This document shows positions 7,616 through 15,334 of a stretch of 33,883 bases of DNA, piece by piece. How positions within the stretch are numbered: position 1 is the stretch's first letter; each line of letters starts with the position of its first letter. Origin of the DNA: Pseudomonadota bacterium (lineage in GTDB: Bacteria; Pseudomonadota; Alphaproteobacteria; Caulobacterales; Caulobacteraceae); contig JAKAZA010000027.1 in assembly GCA_021816155.1 (NCBI GenBank), positions 1-33,883 of the forward strand, read 5' to 3'. The notes under the pieces are model-generated. The model was not told where the DNA came from. It made no database searches and saw only the letters and a list, made by a program, of their open reading frames with translations. Position numbers and translations under genes: made by a program.

Positions 7616-8818
7616 ATGGATCTCGATCTCAGCCCGGCCGATCTCGCCTTCCGCGACGAGGTGCGCGCCTTCCTTGCCGATGCGCTGACGCCGGAGCTGC
7701 GGCTGGCGGCGCGGCGGACGACGAGCGTCTTCACCGACAAGACGACCAGCCTCGCCTGGCAGCGCATCCTCAACGCGCGCGGCTGGGCGGCGCCGAGCTG
7801 GCCGGCGGAGTATGGCGGGCCGGGCTGGACCGACATGCAGCGGCACATCTTCGCCGCCGAGTGCGCCAGGGAGGGCGCGCCGGGGCTCGCGCCGATGGGC
7901 CTGCGGATGGTCGGGCCGGTGATCATGCGCTACGGCTCGCCGACGCAGAAAGCCGAGCTCCTGCCCCGCATCCTCTCGGGCGAAGACTATTGGTGCCAGG
8001 GCTACTCCGAACCGGGCGCGGGCTCGGATCTGGCGGCGCTGCGGCTTTCAGCTGTCCGCGACGGCGACGACTACGTGCTGAACGGTTCGAAGATCTGGAC
8101 CACCCACGCGCATTGGGCCAACCGCATGTTCTGCCTCGTCCGCACCCGGACAGGAGGCAAACCGCAGCAGGGAATCACGTTCCTGCTGCTCGACATGGCG
8201 ACGCGGGGGATCACCGTGCGCCCGATCATCACGCTGGCCGGCGATCACGAGGTGAACCAGGTGTTCTTCGAGGACGCCCGCGTACCGGCGTCCGGCCGAC
8301 TGGGCGATGAGAACGACGGCTGGACGGTGGCCAAGCACCTGCTCGAGTTCGAGCGCGGCGGCGGCGGCGCGGCGGGCCTGCGCGTCTCGCTGGAACGGCT
8401 CGTCGCGATGGCGGTGGCCGAGGCGAGCGACGCCGGCGACAGGCTGCTCGACGACCGCGCCTTCAGAGCCAAGCTCGGCGAGGTCGCCGTGGCGATCGAT
8501 GCGGCCGAGATGACAGAGCTGCGCGTGCAGGCTTCGCTCGCGGTGGGCGAGGCGCCGGGCCCGGCCTCGTCGATGCTGAAGACGCAGACCACCGAGCTGA
8601 TGCAGCGGATCGACACGCTCGCCCTTGAGGCGCTCGGCGCCTACGCCGCGGTCGACCAGCCGGAAGCGCGCGCGCCGGGCGTCAATGCGGACTTCGTCGG
8701 CCCGGAGCACGGCCTCACCACGACCGCGCGCTACCTCAACGACCGGGCCGGCTCGATCTACGGCGGCTCCAACGAGATCCAGCGCAACATCATGGCGAAG
8801 GTCGTGCTAGGGCTCTGA
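7616..8818 (+). CDS. Acyl-CoA dehydrogenase
   Basis: A 400-aa flavoprotein of the acyl-CoA dehydrogenase family that oxidises the alpha-beta bond of an acyl-CoA and passes electrons to ETF. The FAD/substrate motif GYSEPGAGSDLA, the KIWTTHAH strand and the C-terminal SIYGGSNEIQRNI are typical. At the position where medium-chain enzymes have the catalytic Glu (YEG), this protein has Gly (YGG). Many catabolic FadE-type enzymes share this and keep the base elsewhere, possibly in the LEFERGG segment. GGAGG precedes the ATG by 5 nt. The gene stands alone on the plus strand, between the divergent stress protein gene and the convergent HpaB-type gene. Its substrate is unknown, and branched, aromatic or terpenoid acyl-CoAs are possible. 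Confidence 0.9.
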   Translation: MDLDLSPADLAFRDEVRAFLADALTPELRLAARRTTSVFTDKTTSLAWQRILNARGWAAPSWPAEYGGPGWTDMQRHIFAAECAREGAPGLAPMGLRMVGPVIMRYGSPTQKAELLPRILSGEDYWCQGYSEPGAGSDLAALRLSAVRDGDDYVLNGSKIWTTHAHWANRMFCLVRTRTGGKPQQGITFLLLDMATRGITVRPIITLAGDHEVNQVFFEDARVPASGRLGDENDGWTVAKHLLEFERGGGGAAGLRVSLERLVAMAVAEASDAGDRLLDDRAFRAKLGEVAVAIDAAEMTELRVQASLAVGEAPGPASSMLKTQTTELMQRIDTLALEALGAYAAVDQPEARAPGVNADFVGPEHGLTTTARYLNDRAGSIYGGSNEIQRNIMAKVVLGL

Positions 8819-8834
8819 CCCGGGGGCGAAAGAC

Positions 8835-10265
8835 CTACTCGGCCGCAAGCGCCTTGGGCGCCGCCGCACCCGCGGCGGCGAGCGCCGCGGCCTTGGCGCC
8901 GGCGAGGTCGTAGATCCGGTTCATCATGACGCGCTGAGCGGAGAGGCCGCCGCCGGCCTGCAGCGCCACCACAAGGTGCCAGCCGCCGTAGGCGTCCGCG
9001 GTGAGGTCGCGGATCAGGTTGTAGACCCGCATCCGCGTCTCGACGTCCACGCTCTGCTTGGTGTGCAGATACTTGCGGATGTAGCGGCCGGACGCCTCGT
9101 TCCTGAGGTCCGCCTCCGACGGCAGCGTCAGCACCAGGCCCCCGGCGAGGTCCTGCAGCTTCTTCACCGCGTCGTGGTAGTTGGCCGCGTAGTAGTACTT
9201 GGCCGTGTTCACGGCGAGCGCGTTGGGGTGGACCATGCCCGACGGCGTCGTCTCATAGCGCGTGCAGGCGTAGTCAAGGCCCATGCGCAGCATCTCCGCG
9301 TAGCAGATCAGCTCGGCGATGGTGTTCTGGCAGATCGCATCGCGCTCCTTGCCCTGCATCTCGGTGACGAGCTGGGCGAGGCCGACGAAGAGCCTCGACG
9401 TGGCGACGGACCCCACGAGCCCGCCGGTGCGCTCCCACAGCCCCAGAGCCTGCGCGAGACGCGAGGCGAGCTGTACTTCGCCGGCCAGGAACACCCGGTC
9501 CCACGGCACGAACACGTCGTCGAACACCACGAAGCCCTCGGGCATCGAGTGATGGCCGCTGGCCGGGTAGTCGAAGGCGTTCAGCTCGGGCGGCGCGAAG
9601 CTGCGGTTGATGATGGAGACACCGGGCGCATTCACCGGGATTGAGAACGAGACGGCGTAATCGGTCTCATCCTGGCGCATGCCCTTGGTGGGCATCACCA
9701 CCAGTTCGTGCACCAGGGAGGCGGCGGTGATGTGGAGCTTGGCGCCGCGCACCACGATGCCCTCGTCGGTGCGCCGCACGATACGAACGTACAGGTCCGG
9801 ATCATCCTGCTCATGGGCGCGTCGGCTGCGGTCGCCCTTCGGGTCGGTGATCACCTCGGCGGCCCGCAGGTCGTTGTCGCGCACGTGCCGATACATCCGC
9901 TCGATGTTGGCCGCGTACTGCGGGCTCACCTCGGCGACGGCGTCCTTCACGCTCATCAGCGCCATGAAGACGCCGGTGACGCCGCCCACGATCGACATGT
10001 CGTGCATCAGCTCGACGCGCGCCGCCAGATCGGTCTCGCTGCGCGGGATCTGGAAGACCCGGTGGGCGAGCGCGCCGTCCTCGTCGTGATAGGTCATGAT
10101 CTCGCGCCGCGTCGGATCGGCATAGTCGTAGTCGCGCTCGGCGACCGCGATCGGGATCTGGAACTTCGGATGCCGCGCGACGTCGTCGATCCGTTCGCCG
10201 TCCCAGTAGACGACGCGCCCGTCGCGCAGGGACTCGCGGTACTCTGCGGGAGTTTTCAAGCCCAT
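8835..10265 (-). CDS. HpaB-family flavin-dependent monooxygenase
   Basis: A 476-aa protein of the 4-hydroxyphenylacetate 3-monooxygenase (HpaB) family, the oxygenase half of two-component systems that use free FADH2 to hydroxylate phenols. The N-terminal domain opens with KTPAEYRESLRDGRVVYWDG. The middle carries IVVRGAKLHITAASLVHE and the PEGFVVFDDVFVPWDRVF block, and the helical C-terminal domain contains GGLVLTLPSEADLRN. The ATG at 10265 follows AAGGAGG closely; the longer reading frame upstream looks non-coding. No Cys/His cluster like that of the related 4-hydroxybutyryl-CoA dehydratase is seen. No HpaC-type flavin reductase is in the window, so FADH2 must come from elsewhere. The MpaB-family gene is 80 nt upstream on the same strand. 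Confidence 0.85.
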   Translation of the reverse strand: MGLKTPAEYRESLRDGRVVYWDGERIDDVARHPKFQIPIAVAERDYDYADPTRREIMTYHDEDGALAHRVFQIPRSETDLAARVELMHDMSIVGGVTGVFMALMSVKDAVAEVSPQYAANIERMYRHVRDNDLRAAEVITDPKGDRSRRAHEQDDPDLYVRIVRRTDEGIVVRGAKLHITAASLVHELVVMPTKGMRQDETDYAVSFSIPVNAPGVSIINRSFAPPELNAFDYPASGHHSMPEGFVVFDDVFVPWDRVFLAGEVQLASRLAQALGLWERTGGLVGSVATSRLFVGLAQLVTEMQGKERDAICQNTIAELICYAEMLRMGLDYACTRYETTPSGMVHPNALAVNTAKYYYAANYHDAVKKLQDLAGGLVLTLPSEADLRNEASGRYIRKYLHTKQSVDVETRMRVYNLIRDLTADAYGGWHLVVALQAGGGLSAQRVMMNRIYDLAGAKAAALAAAGAAAPKALAAE

Positions 10266-10345
10266 GGTCGATCCTCCTTCGCGCTCAGGTGGCGCCGGGC
10301 TCGACGCTATGCCCGCATGACGCGGCGATCCAGCGTGCCCGCGCG

Positions 10346-11266
10346 TCAAGCCGCCTGCGGCGCGTCCGGCGATTCGATCCCCACAGCGCACAGCAGCGCC
10401 GCCTGTTCCGCAGGGCGGCGATACAGGAAATCGTGAGGGAGCCCGAGACGGATGCTGGCCTGGCAGGGCGGCGAGCGGCGGTCGATCCAGCGTTCGGCGG
10501 TGCGAGCGGCGAGGCGCAGCGTGACCGCGTCGAGCGGCGTCAGGTTCCAGACGGGCCCCAGCGCCAGCTTCTCGCGGATGAGCGGCGGAACGACCGAGAC
10601 GGCCCCCCTCGCAAGGGCGAGGCGCAGCCGCCTCGGCGTTCCCGGCGCCGCCTCGCGCGACAGGATCACGGCCAGGAAGGCCTCGACGATCTGGTGCGGC
10701 TCGAAGCGCCCGGCCAGACGACCGGCCATGGCCAGGAAGTCGTCGTCGGATCGGGGCTGCGTCGCGACGCCATAGAGGCGCGCGATCGCGTCGCCCTCCC
10801 GGTAGAACCGCGCCTTCTCCCCCGGCCCGAGCGGCGCTACGAACCGATCGTAGGCGGTGAGAAATCCATAGGCCGCCGTCGCCGCGACCCAGTCCAGCAG
10901 CTCCGGATCGAGGGCCCGATAGGCCTCACCGCCCGGCGTGCGGCCGGCGACGCCGGCGTGCATGTTGGTGACGCCCTGGATGACCCGCCGCGCGGCGCTC
11001 GCGGGCCCGAAGACCCCCACCGCGGCGGCGATCGCGGTGCGACGCGAACGGCCGACGGGATCGTCCTTGAAGACCGAATGGTCCCACACGCCCGACCGGA
11101 TGCGCGGCTCGGCGAACTCCATCAGCACCGCGGCGACACCGCCGATCGCGAGGGCGACCTGGTTCTTGTAGACGCGCCAAGCGACCGAACTCGGCGCGAG
11201 CAGGGCCGGCTCGCCAGCCGGCCGGCTGAAATCGACCTTCCAGCCCAGGTAGGAGGTCTGCGACAT
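10346..11266 (-). CDS. MpaB-family (DUF2236) oxygenase-like protein
   Basis: A 306-aa protein of the DUF2236/MpaB family, which includes haem b-binding latex-clearing (Lcp) enzymes and the fungal MpaB oxygenase. The family core is clear: RRTAIAAAVGVFGPASAA, then VTNMHAGVAG with a conserved His, and YRALDPELLDWVAATAAYG. A basic, helical C-terminal half ends in PHDFLYRRP. The ATG at 11266 was chosen because the preceding 33 codons overlap the divergent promoter region and look random. It is probably co-transcribed with the HpaB-type gene. Bacterial relatives are mostly untested, so an oxygenase role is inferred from the family. Confidence 0.78.
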   Translation of the reverse strand: MSQTSYLGWKVDFSRPAGEPALLAPSSVAWRVYKNQVALAIGGVAAVLMEFAEPRIRSGVWDHSVFKDDPVGRSRRTAIAAAVGVFGPASAARRVIQGVTNMHAGVAGRTPGGEAYRALDPELLDWVAATAAYGFLTAYDRFVAPLGPGEKARFYREGDAIARLYGVATQPRSDDDFLAMAGRLAGRFEPHQIVEAFLAVILSREAAPGTPRRLRLALARGAVSVVPPLIREKLALGPVWNLTPLDAVTLRLAARTAERWIDRRSPPCQASIRLGLPHDFLYRRPAEQAALLCAVGIESPDAPQAA

Positions 11267-11363
11267 CGGACCGGCCGACCTTAGCGGGCCACATGCCGGC
11301 GCGTCCAGTTGACGAGCGCCCCGCGCCTCCGCCCAATGGGCGCGCGAACGGGAGCGGCGCAGC

Positions 11364-12551
11364 ATGGCCGAGCGAAGTCTGAGAGGGCGGGTCGCCGTCG
11401 CCGGCGTCGGCGAGACGACATACTATCGGCACGGGCAGGCCCCCGAGCCGGAGCAGGTCCTGTGCCTGAAGGCGATCCTGGCCGCTTGCGAGGACGCCGG
11501 GGTCGACCCTGCCGACATCGACGGGTTCGCCTCCTATTCGAACGACCGCAACGACCCGCCGACGCTGGCGACGGCGCTGGGATGCCGCGAGCTGCGCTTC
11601 TCCAACATGCAATGGGGCGGCGGCGGCGGCGGCGGCGCGGGCGCGATGGCCAACGCGGCGGCGGCGATTGTCGGCGGGCTGGCCGACTGCGTGGTCGTCT
11701 ACCGGGCCCTCGCCCAGGGCCAGTTCGGGCGGTTTGGGCAAGGGCCCCGGGCGCGCACGGTGTCGGGCGACCTCGCTCTCAGCGTCCCGTATGGCCAGAT
11801 GTCGCCAGCGCAGTGGTATGCGCCCAAGGCGATGCGGTTCATGCATGAGCACGGCATCGGCCAGGAGGCGCTGCGGGCCATCGCGCTCGCGTCCTACCAC
11901 CACGCGCAGGCCAACCCGCGCGCCGTCATGTACGGCCGTCCGCTTACGGAGGCGGCGTACGACGCCTCGCGCTGGATCACCGAGCCGTTCCACCTGTACG
12001 ACTGCTGCCAGGAGAACGACGGCGCCGCGGCCGTCATCCTGACGCCGGCCGAGCGCGCGAAGGACCTGAAGCAGAGGCCGGCCTATGTGCTGGGCGCCGC
12101 GATCGGGGCCGGCTACCGCGTGCACTCGACGCCGGCCGGGTTCGCCACGCCGGACCTCGCCTCGTCGCACTTCCAGACCCTCGCGCCGAGGCTCTACGCC
12201 ATGGCGGGCCTCGGGCCTGCCGACGTCGACGTGGTCCAGGCCTACGAGAACTTCACCGGCGGCGTTCTCATGAGCCTCGTCGAGCACGGGTTCTTCGCCG
12301 CGGACGAGGCGATGGATTTCCTGAAGCTCGACAACCTCATCGCGCCCAGCGGCAAGCTGCCGCTCAACACCTCTGGCGGCAACCTTGCCGAGTGCTACAT
12401 GCACGGGCTCGAACTGCAGATCGAGGCGGTGCGCCAGATCCGCGGACAATCGACCAGCCAGGTCCCTGATGCGGACGTCTCGCTCGCCATCGCAGGTCCG
12501 ATGGTGACGCCGGTCAGCACCATCCTGTTCGGATCGGAGGCCACGCTCTGA
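11364..12551 (+). CDS. Thiolase-fold protein without catalytic Cys (Ltp2-like aldolase candidate)
   Basis: A 395-aa thiolase-superfamily protein of the SCP-x/lipid-transfer branch. Where thiolases carry the nucleophilic Cys, this protein has WGGGGGGGAGA (residues 84-94), so ordinary Claisen thiolysis is unlikely. Two tyrosines, Tyr294 in VVQAYENFTGG and Tyr345 in AECYMHGLE, fall where Ltp2-type retro-aldolases of steroid side-chain degradation are thought to have catalytic Tyr. The later SGGN and EAVRQIRG segments are typical of the branch. Its stop overlaps the start of the OB-fold gene by 1 nt, matching the known Ltp2/DUF35 complex layout. I therefore infer cleavage of a beta-hydroxyacyl-CoA into a shorter CoA ester or ketone. 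The family placement is firm; the reaction is inferred. Confidence 0.82.
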   Translation: MAERSLRGRVAVAGVGETTYYRHGQAPEPEQVLCLKAILAACEDAGVDPADIDGFASYSNDRNDPPTLATALGCRELRFSNMQWGGGGGGGAGAMANAAAAIVGGLADCVVVYRALAQGQFGRFGQGPRARTVSGDLALSVPYGQMSPAQWYAPKAMRFMHEHGIGQEALRAIALASYHHAQANPRAVMYGRPLTEAAYDASRWITEPFHLYDCCQENDGAAAVILTPAERAKDLKQRPAYVLGAAIGAGYRVHSTPAGFATPDLASSHFQTLAPRLYAMAGLGPADVDVVQAYENFTGGVLMSLVEHGFFAADEAMDFLKLDNLIAPSGKLPLNTSGGNLAECYMHGLELQIEAVRQIRGQSTSQVPDADVSLAIAGPMVTPVSTILFGSEATL

Positions 12552-12994
12552 TGTCGCCGCACACCTATCTGCCCGACGGGCTGCCGATCCCGGTCCCTGA
12601 GCACAACAGGCTTTCCGCGCCGTTCTGGGAGGGACTCAGGCAGGGCGTGGTCCGCGTGCAGCGGAATCCGCGCACCGGTCTTCACCATTTCCCGCCCCAG
12701 TGGATCGCCCACGACGACCGCGGCTTCGACCTGGAATGGGTCGAGGTCGAGCCGCGCGGGCGCATCTACAGCTGGACCCGTGTCTGGCACCCCGTGCACC
12801 CTGCCCTGAAGGATGCGTGCCCCTACATCGTGGTCGTGGTGGAGCTGCCCCACGCGGACGGCGTGCGAATGCTCGGCAACCTCCTGGGCGACCCGCGCCA
12901 GGAGGTCCCGTTCGGCGCAGAGGTCGAGGCCGTGTTCGAGCACCATCCCGACGGCGAGCCGCCCTTCAGCCTGCTACAGTGGCGCCTGACATAG
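12551..12994 (+). CDS. OB-fold (DUF35-type) partner of the thiolase-like protein
   Basis: A 147-aa protein of the DUF35/OB-fold type that normally pairs with SCP-x thiolases or Ltp2 aldolases and helps form the CoA-substrate channel. The order is an N-terminal helix (LSAPFWEGLRQGVVRVQ), the ribbon region and an OB-fold with WVEVEPRGRIYSWTRVWHP and PYIVVVVELPHADGVRMLGN. Members usually have a CxxC...CxxC zinc ribbon after the first helix. Here that region reads RNPRTGLHHFPPQW with no Cys, and the only Cys in the protein is in DACPY. The zinc site is therefore lost. Its start codon shares one base with the upstream stop codon, so the two proteins are translationally coupled and probably form a complex. 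Confidence 0.82.
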   Translation: MSPHTYLPDGLPIPVPEHNRLSAPFWEGLRQGVVRVQRNPRTGLHHFPPQWIAHDDRGFDLEWVEVEPRGRIYSWTRVWHPVHPALKDACPYIVVVVELPHADGVRMLGNLLGDPRQEVPFGAEVEAVFEHHPDGEPPFSLLQWRLT

Positions 12995-13091
12995 TTCTTG
13001 TCGTACTCTCAAGGCCTTCGCGCGTCTGCAGAGCGGCTATCGGGTCTGCCGAAGCGTCGACCGAATTCCGAGTTGAAATCCGGCGCGTCGT

Positions 13092-13134
13092 TGACCCTCG
13101 GGTGACGGCTGACCCTCGACAATTCGAAGAATTG
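13092..13134 (+). promoter_or_regulatory. Candidate operator: direct repeats and a palindrome
   Basis: In the 175-nt gap before the aminotransferase gene, TGACCCTCG occurs twice (13092-13100 and 13110-13118). A perfect inverted repeat follows at 13120-13134, CAATTC-GAA-GAATTG, ending 35 nt before the GTG start. Such AT-richer symmetry stands out in this GC-rich DNA and fits a dimeric repressor or activator site. No regulator gene lies nearby, so the protein that binds is unknown. Confidence 0.45.
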
Positions 13135-13169
13135 GCGCTCCACCTGCAGCTCCAGATGGGAGGGAACCC

Positions 13170-14444
13170 GTGACCTGGTCGAACGCGAAGAACAAGGAGC
13201 TGCAGGAGCGGGCGCGCAAGGTGATCCCGCGCGGCATGTACGGGCACGAATCGACGATCCTGCTTCCCGACGAATACCCGCAGTTCTTCAGCCGGGCGCG
13301 CGGCGCGCGGCTCTGGGACGTCGACGGCAACGAATACATCGACTTCATGTGCGCCTACGGCCCGAACCTGATGGGCTACGGGTTCGAACCGGTGGAGGCC
13401 GCCGCCGCGGCCCAGCAGGCGCTGGGCGATGCGATGACGGGGCCGTCGGAGGCCATCGTCGTTCTGGCCGAGACGCTGGTCGGCATGGTCGACCACGCCG
13501 GCTGGGCGATGTTCTGCAAGAACGGCACGGACGCGACGACGATGGCGATCGTCGCCGCTCGCGCTCAGACCCGGCGCCGCAAGATCCTGGCCGCGACGGG
13601 CGCCTACCACGGCGCGGCGCCCTGGTGCACGCCGCGGCCGGCCGGAACCCTGCCCGAGGACCGCGCGCACGTCGTCTATTACCAGTACAACGACGCCGAC
13701 AGCCTGGAGGCGGCGTTCAAGGCCCACGAGGGCGACGTCGCGGGCGTGATCGCCACGCCTTTCCTGCACGAGACCTTCAAGGACGAGGCGCTGCCCGAGC
13801 GCGCGTTCGCCACGGCGGCGCGCGAACTCTGCGACCGGCACGGCGCGCTGCTGATCCTCGACGAGGTGCGCGCCGGCTTCCGGCTCGCGCGGGGCTCGAG
13901 CTGGAGCGATCTCGGCGTGCGGCCCGACCTGTCCGCCTGGGGCAAATGCATCGCCAACGGCCATCCGATCTCGGCGCTGCTGGGCTCGGACACCGCGCGC
14001 AAGGGCGCCGAGGCGATCTTCGTCACCGGCTCGTTCTGGTTCGCGGCGACACCGATGGCGGCGGCCATAGAGACTCTGCGCCACATCCGCGAGGGCGACT
14101 ACCTGGAGCGCACCGTCGCCGCCGGGCGGCGCTTGCGCGAAGGCCTGCAGCAACAGGCGGCTGCGCACGGCTTCACGCTCAGGCAGACCGGGCCGGCTCA
14201 GATGCCGCAGATCCTGTTCGAGGACGATCCGGACCTGAGGCTGGGCTACGCCTGGGTGACCGAGGCGATGAAGCGCGGCGTCTACCTGCACCCCTACCAC
14301 AACATGTTCCTCTCGAGGGCGCATGGGCTGGACGATATCGCCATCGCGCTCGCGGCCACCGACGACGCCTTCGCGGCCGTGAAAAAGCGGCGAGACGTCT
14401 TGGCGCCGCATCCGATCGTCGCGCAGATGCTGGCGCCGCACTGA
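13170..14444 (+). CDS. Class-III PLP aminotransferase, glutamate-1-semialdehyde aminomutase-like
   Basis: A 424-aa class-III aminotransferase that resembles glutamate-1-semialdehyde 2,1-aminomutase. The PLP-phosphate loop CKNGTDATT (116-124), the cofactor Asp in LILDEVRAGFR (Asp231) and the Schiff-base Lys259 in SAWGKCIANGHP are all present, as is the N-terminal WDVDGNEYIDFM. The GTG start is supported by GGGAGGGAA about 5 nt upstream; no ATG is available nearby. In organisms of this type haem precursors come from the ALA-synthase route and the gene sits among catabolic genes. It is therefore more likely an amino-sugar, amino-acid or beta-amino-acid aminotransferase than HemL. It leads a two-gene unit with the SDR 43 nt downstream. 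Confidence 0.85.
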   Translation: MTWSNAKNKELQERARKVIPRGMYGHESTILLPDEYPQFFSRARGARLWDVDGNEYIDFMCAYGPNLMGYGFEPVEAAAAAQQALGDAMTGPSEAIVVLAETLVGMVDHAGWAMFCKNGTDATTMAIVAARAQTRRRKILAATGAYHGAAPWCTPRPAGTLPEDRAHVVYYQYNDADSLEAAFKAHEGDVAGVIATPFLHETFKDEALPERAFATAARELCDRHGALLILDEVRAGFRLARGSSWSDLGVRPDLSAWGKCIANGHPISALLGSDTARKGAEAIFVTGSFWFAATPMAAAIETLRHIREGDYLERTVAAGRRLREGLQQQAAAHGFTLRQTGPAQMPQILFEDDPDLRLGYAWVTEAMKRGVYLHPYHNMFLSRAHGLDDIAIALAATDDAFAAVKKRRDVLAPHPIVAQMLAPH

Positions 14445-14487
14445 CGTGGTCCGTCCGCTCGCGGCGGACTGGAGGGAGACGACGACG

Positions 14488-15297
14488 ATGGCGACCTCAT
14501 TCGAGGGACTGTTCGACATAAGGGGCAAGACCGCGCTGGTGACCGGCGGCTCGCGCGGCATCGGCGAGATGATCGCCGCCGGATTCCTTGCGGGCGGCGC
14601 CAGGGTCTACATCTCCGCACGCAAGACCGCCGCCTGCGATGCGACGGCCAAGCGTCTCTCGGAGACCTACGGCGCCGAATGCGTGTCGCTGCCCTCCGAC
14701 CTCTCGCAGATGGCGGGTGTCGAGTCGCTCGCCGAGCGCCTGGCCGAGCGCGAAGGGCGGCTCGACATCCTCGTCAACAACGCTGGCGCCGCCTGGGGCG
14801 CGCCTCTCGACGCCTTCCCGGAGTCGGGCTGGGACAAGGTGATGGACACCAACGTCAAGGGTCTCTTCTTCCTGACCCAGAAGCTGCTGCCGCTGCTTCG
14901 CAAAGCCGCCGAGGCGCGGCCGCCCGCGCGCGTGATCAACATCGGCTCCGTCGACGGCATCAAATCGGCGACCTTCGACACCTTTTCCTACGGCGCGTCG
15001 AAGGCCGCCGTCCACCATCTGACCCGCTTCCTGGCGGCGCACCTCGTCAAGGAGCGCATCCTGGTCAACGCGATTGCGCCCGGCCCCTTCCCGACCTGGA
15101 TGCTCAGCACCGGCGTGGGCTTCCACGGCGAGACGGAGAACGCCGACTGGGATTCGGTCGGCCGGACCAATCCCAGCGGGCGCGTCGGGTCGGCGGAAGA
15201 CATCGCGGGGCTGGCGATCTTCCTGAGCTCGCGCGCCGGCGAATACGTCGTGGGCCAGACGATCGCCTGCGACGGCGGCGAAGTGGCGGCGTCGTAG
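14488..15297 (+). CDS. SDR-family oxidoreductase
   Basis: A 269-aa classical SDR. TGGSRGIGEM (19-28) is the cofactor loop, NNAG is at 97-100, the catalytic Ser154 is in NIGSVDG, and YGASK has Tyr168 and Lys172. It resembles RhlG/FabG-like reductases in having an acidic SVDG and a long APGPFPTWML loop. The ATG at 14488 follows GGAGGGAGAC, whereas the in-frame GTG at 14446 lies 1 nt after the aminotransferase stop and has no ribosome site. It is probably co-transcribed with the aminotransferase and could interconvert the ketone/alcohol of its substrate. An 8-bp hairpin lies directly after the gene. Confidence 0.88.
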   Translation: MATSFEGLFDIRGKTALVTGGSRGIGEMIAAGFLAGGARVYISARKTAACDATAKRLSETYGAECVSLPSDLSQMAGVESLAERLAEREGRLDILVNNAGAAWGAPLDAFPESGWDKVMDTNVKGLFFLTQKLLPLLRKAAEARPPARVINIGSVDGIKSATFDTFSYGASKAAVHHLTRFLAAHLVKERILVNAIAPGPFPTWMLSTGVGFHGETENADWDSVGRTNPSGRVGSAEDIAGLAIFLSSRAGEYVVGQTIACDGGEVAAS

Positions 15298-15310
15298 CCG
15301 ACAGACCGCG

Positions 15311-15329
15311 CGGGCGCCTCGGGCGCCCG
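15311..15329. terminator. Hairpin between convergent genes
   Basis: CGGGCGCC at 15311-15318 pairs perfectly with GGCGCCCG at 15322-15329, with a TCG loop. It fills the 37-nt gap between the SDR (plus) and the amidohydrolase (minus), so it is in place to end transcripts from both sides. There is no T-tract on either side, so it may be a weak or factor-assisted terminator. Confidence 0.45.
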
Positions 15330-15334
15330 ACCGA

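Noticed and set aside
8835-10265. HpaB-family protein as 4-hydroxybutyryl-CoA dehydratase
   Set aside because: The Cys and His that bind the iron-sulfur cluster in that enzyme are not seen at the expected segments.
13170-14444. Naming the aminotransferase HemL
   Set aside because: The catalytic residues fit the wider class-III family and the setting is catabolic; haem synthesis in alphaproteobacteria normally uses ALA synthase.
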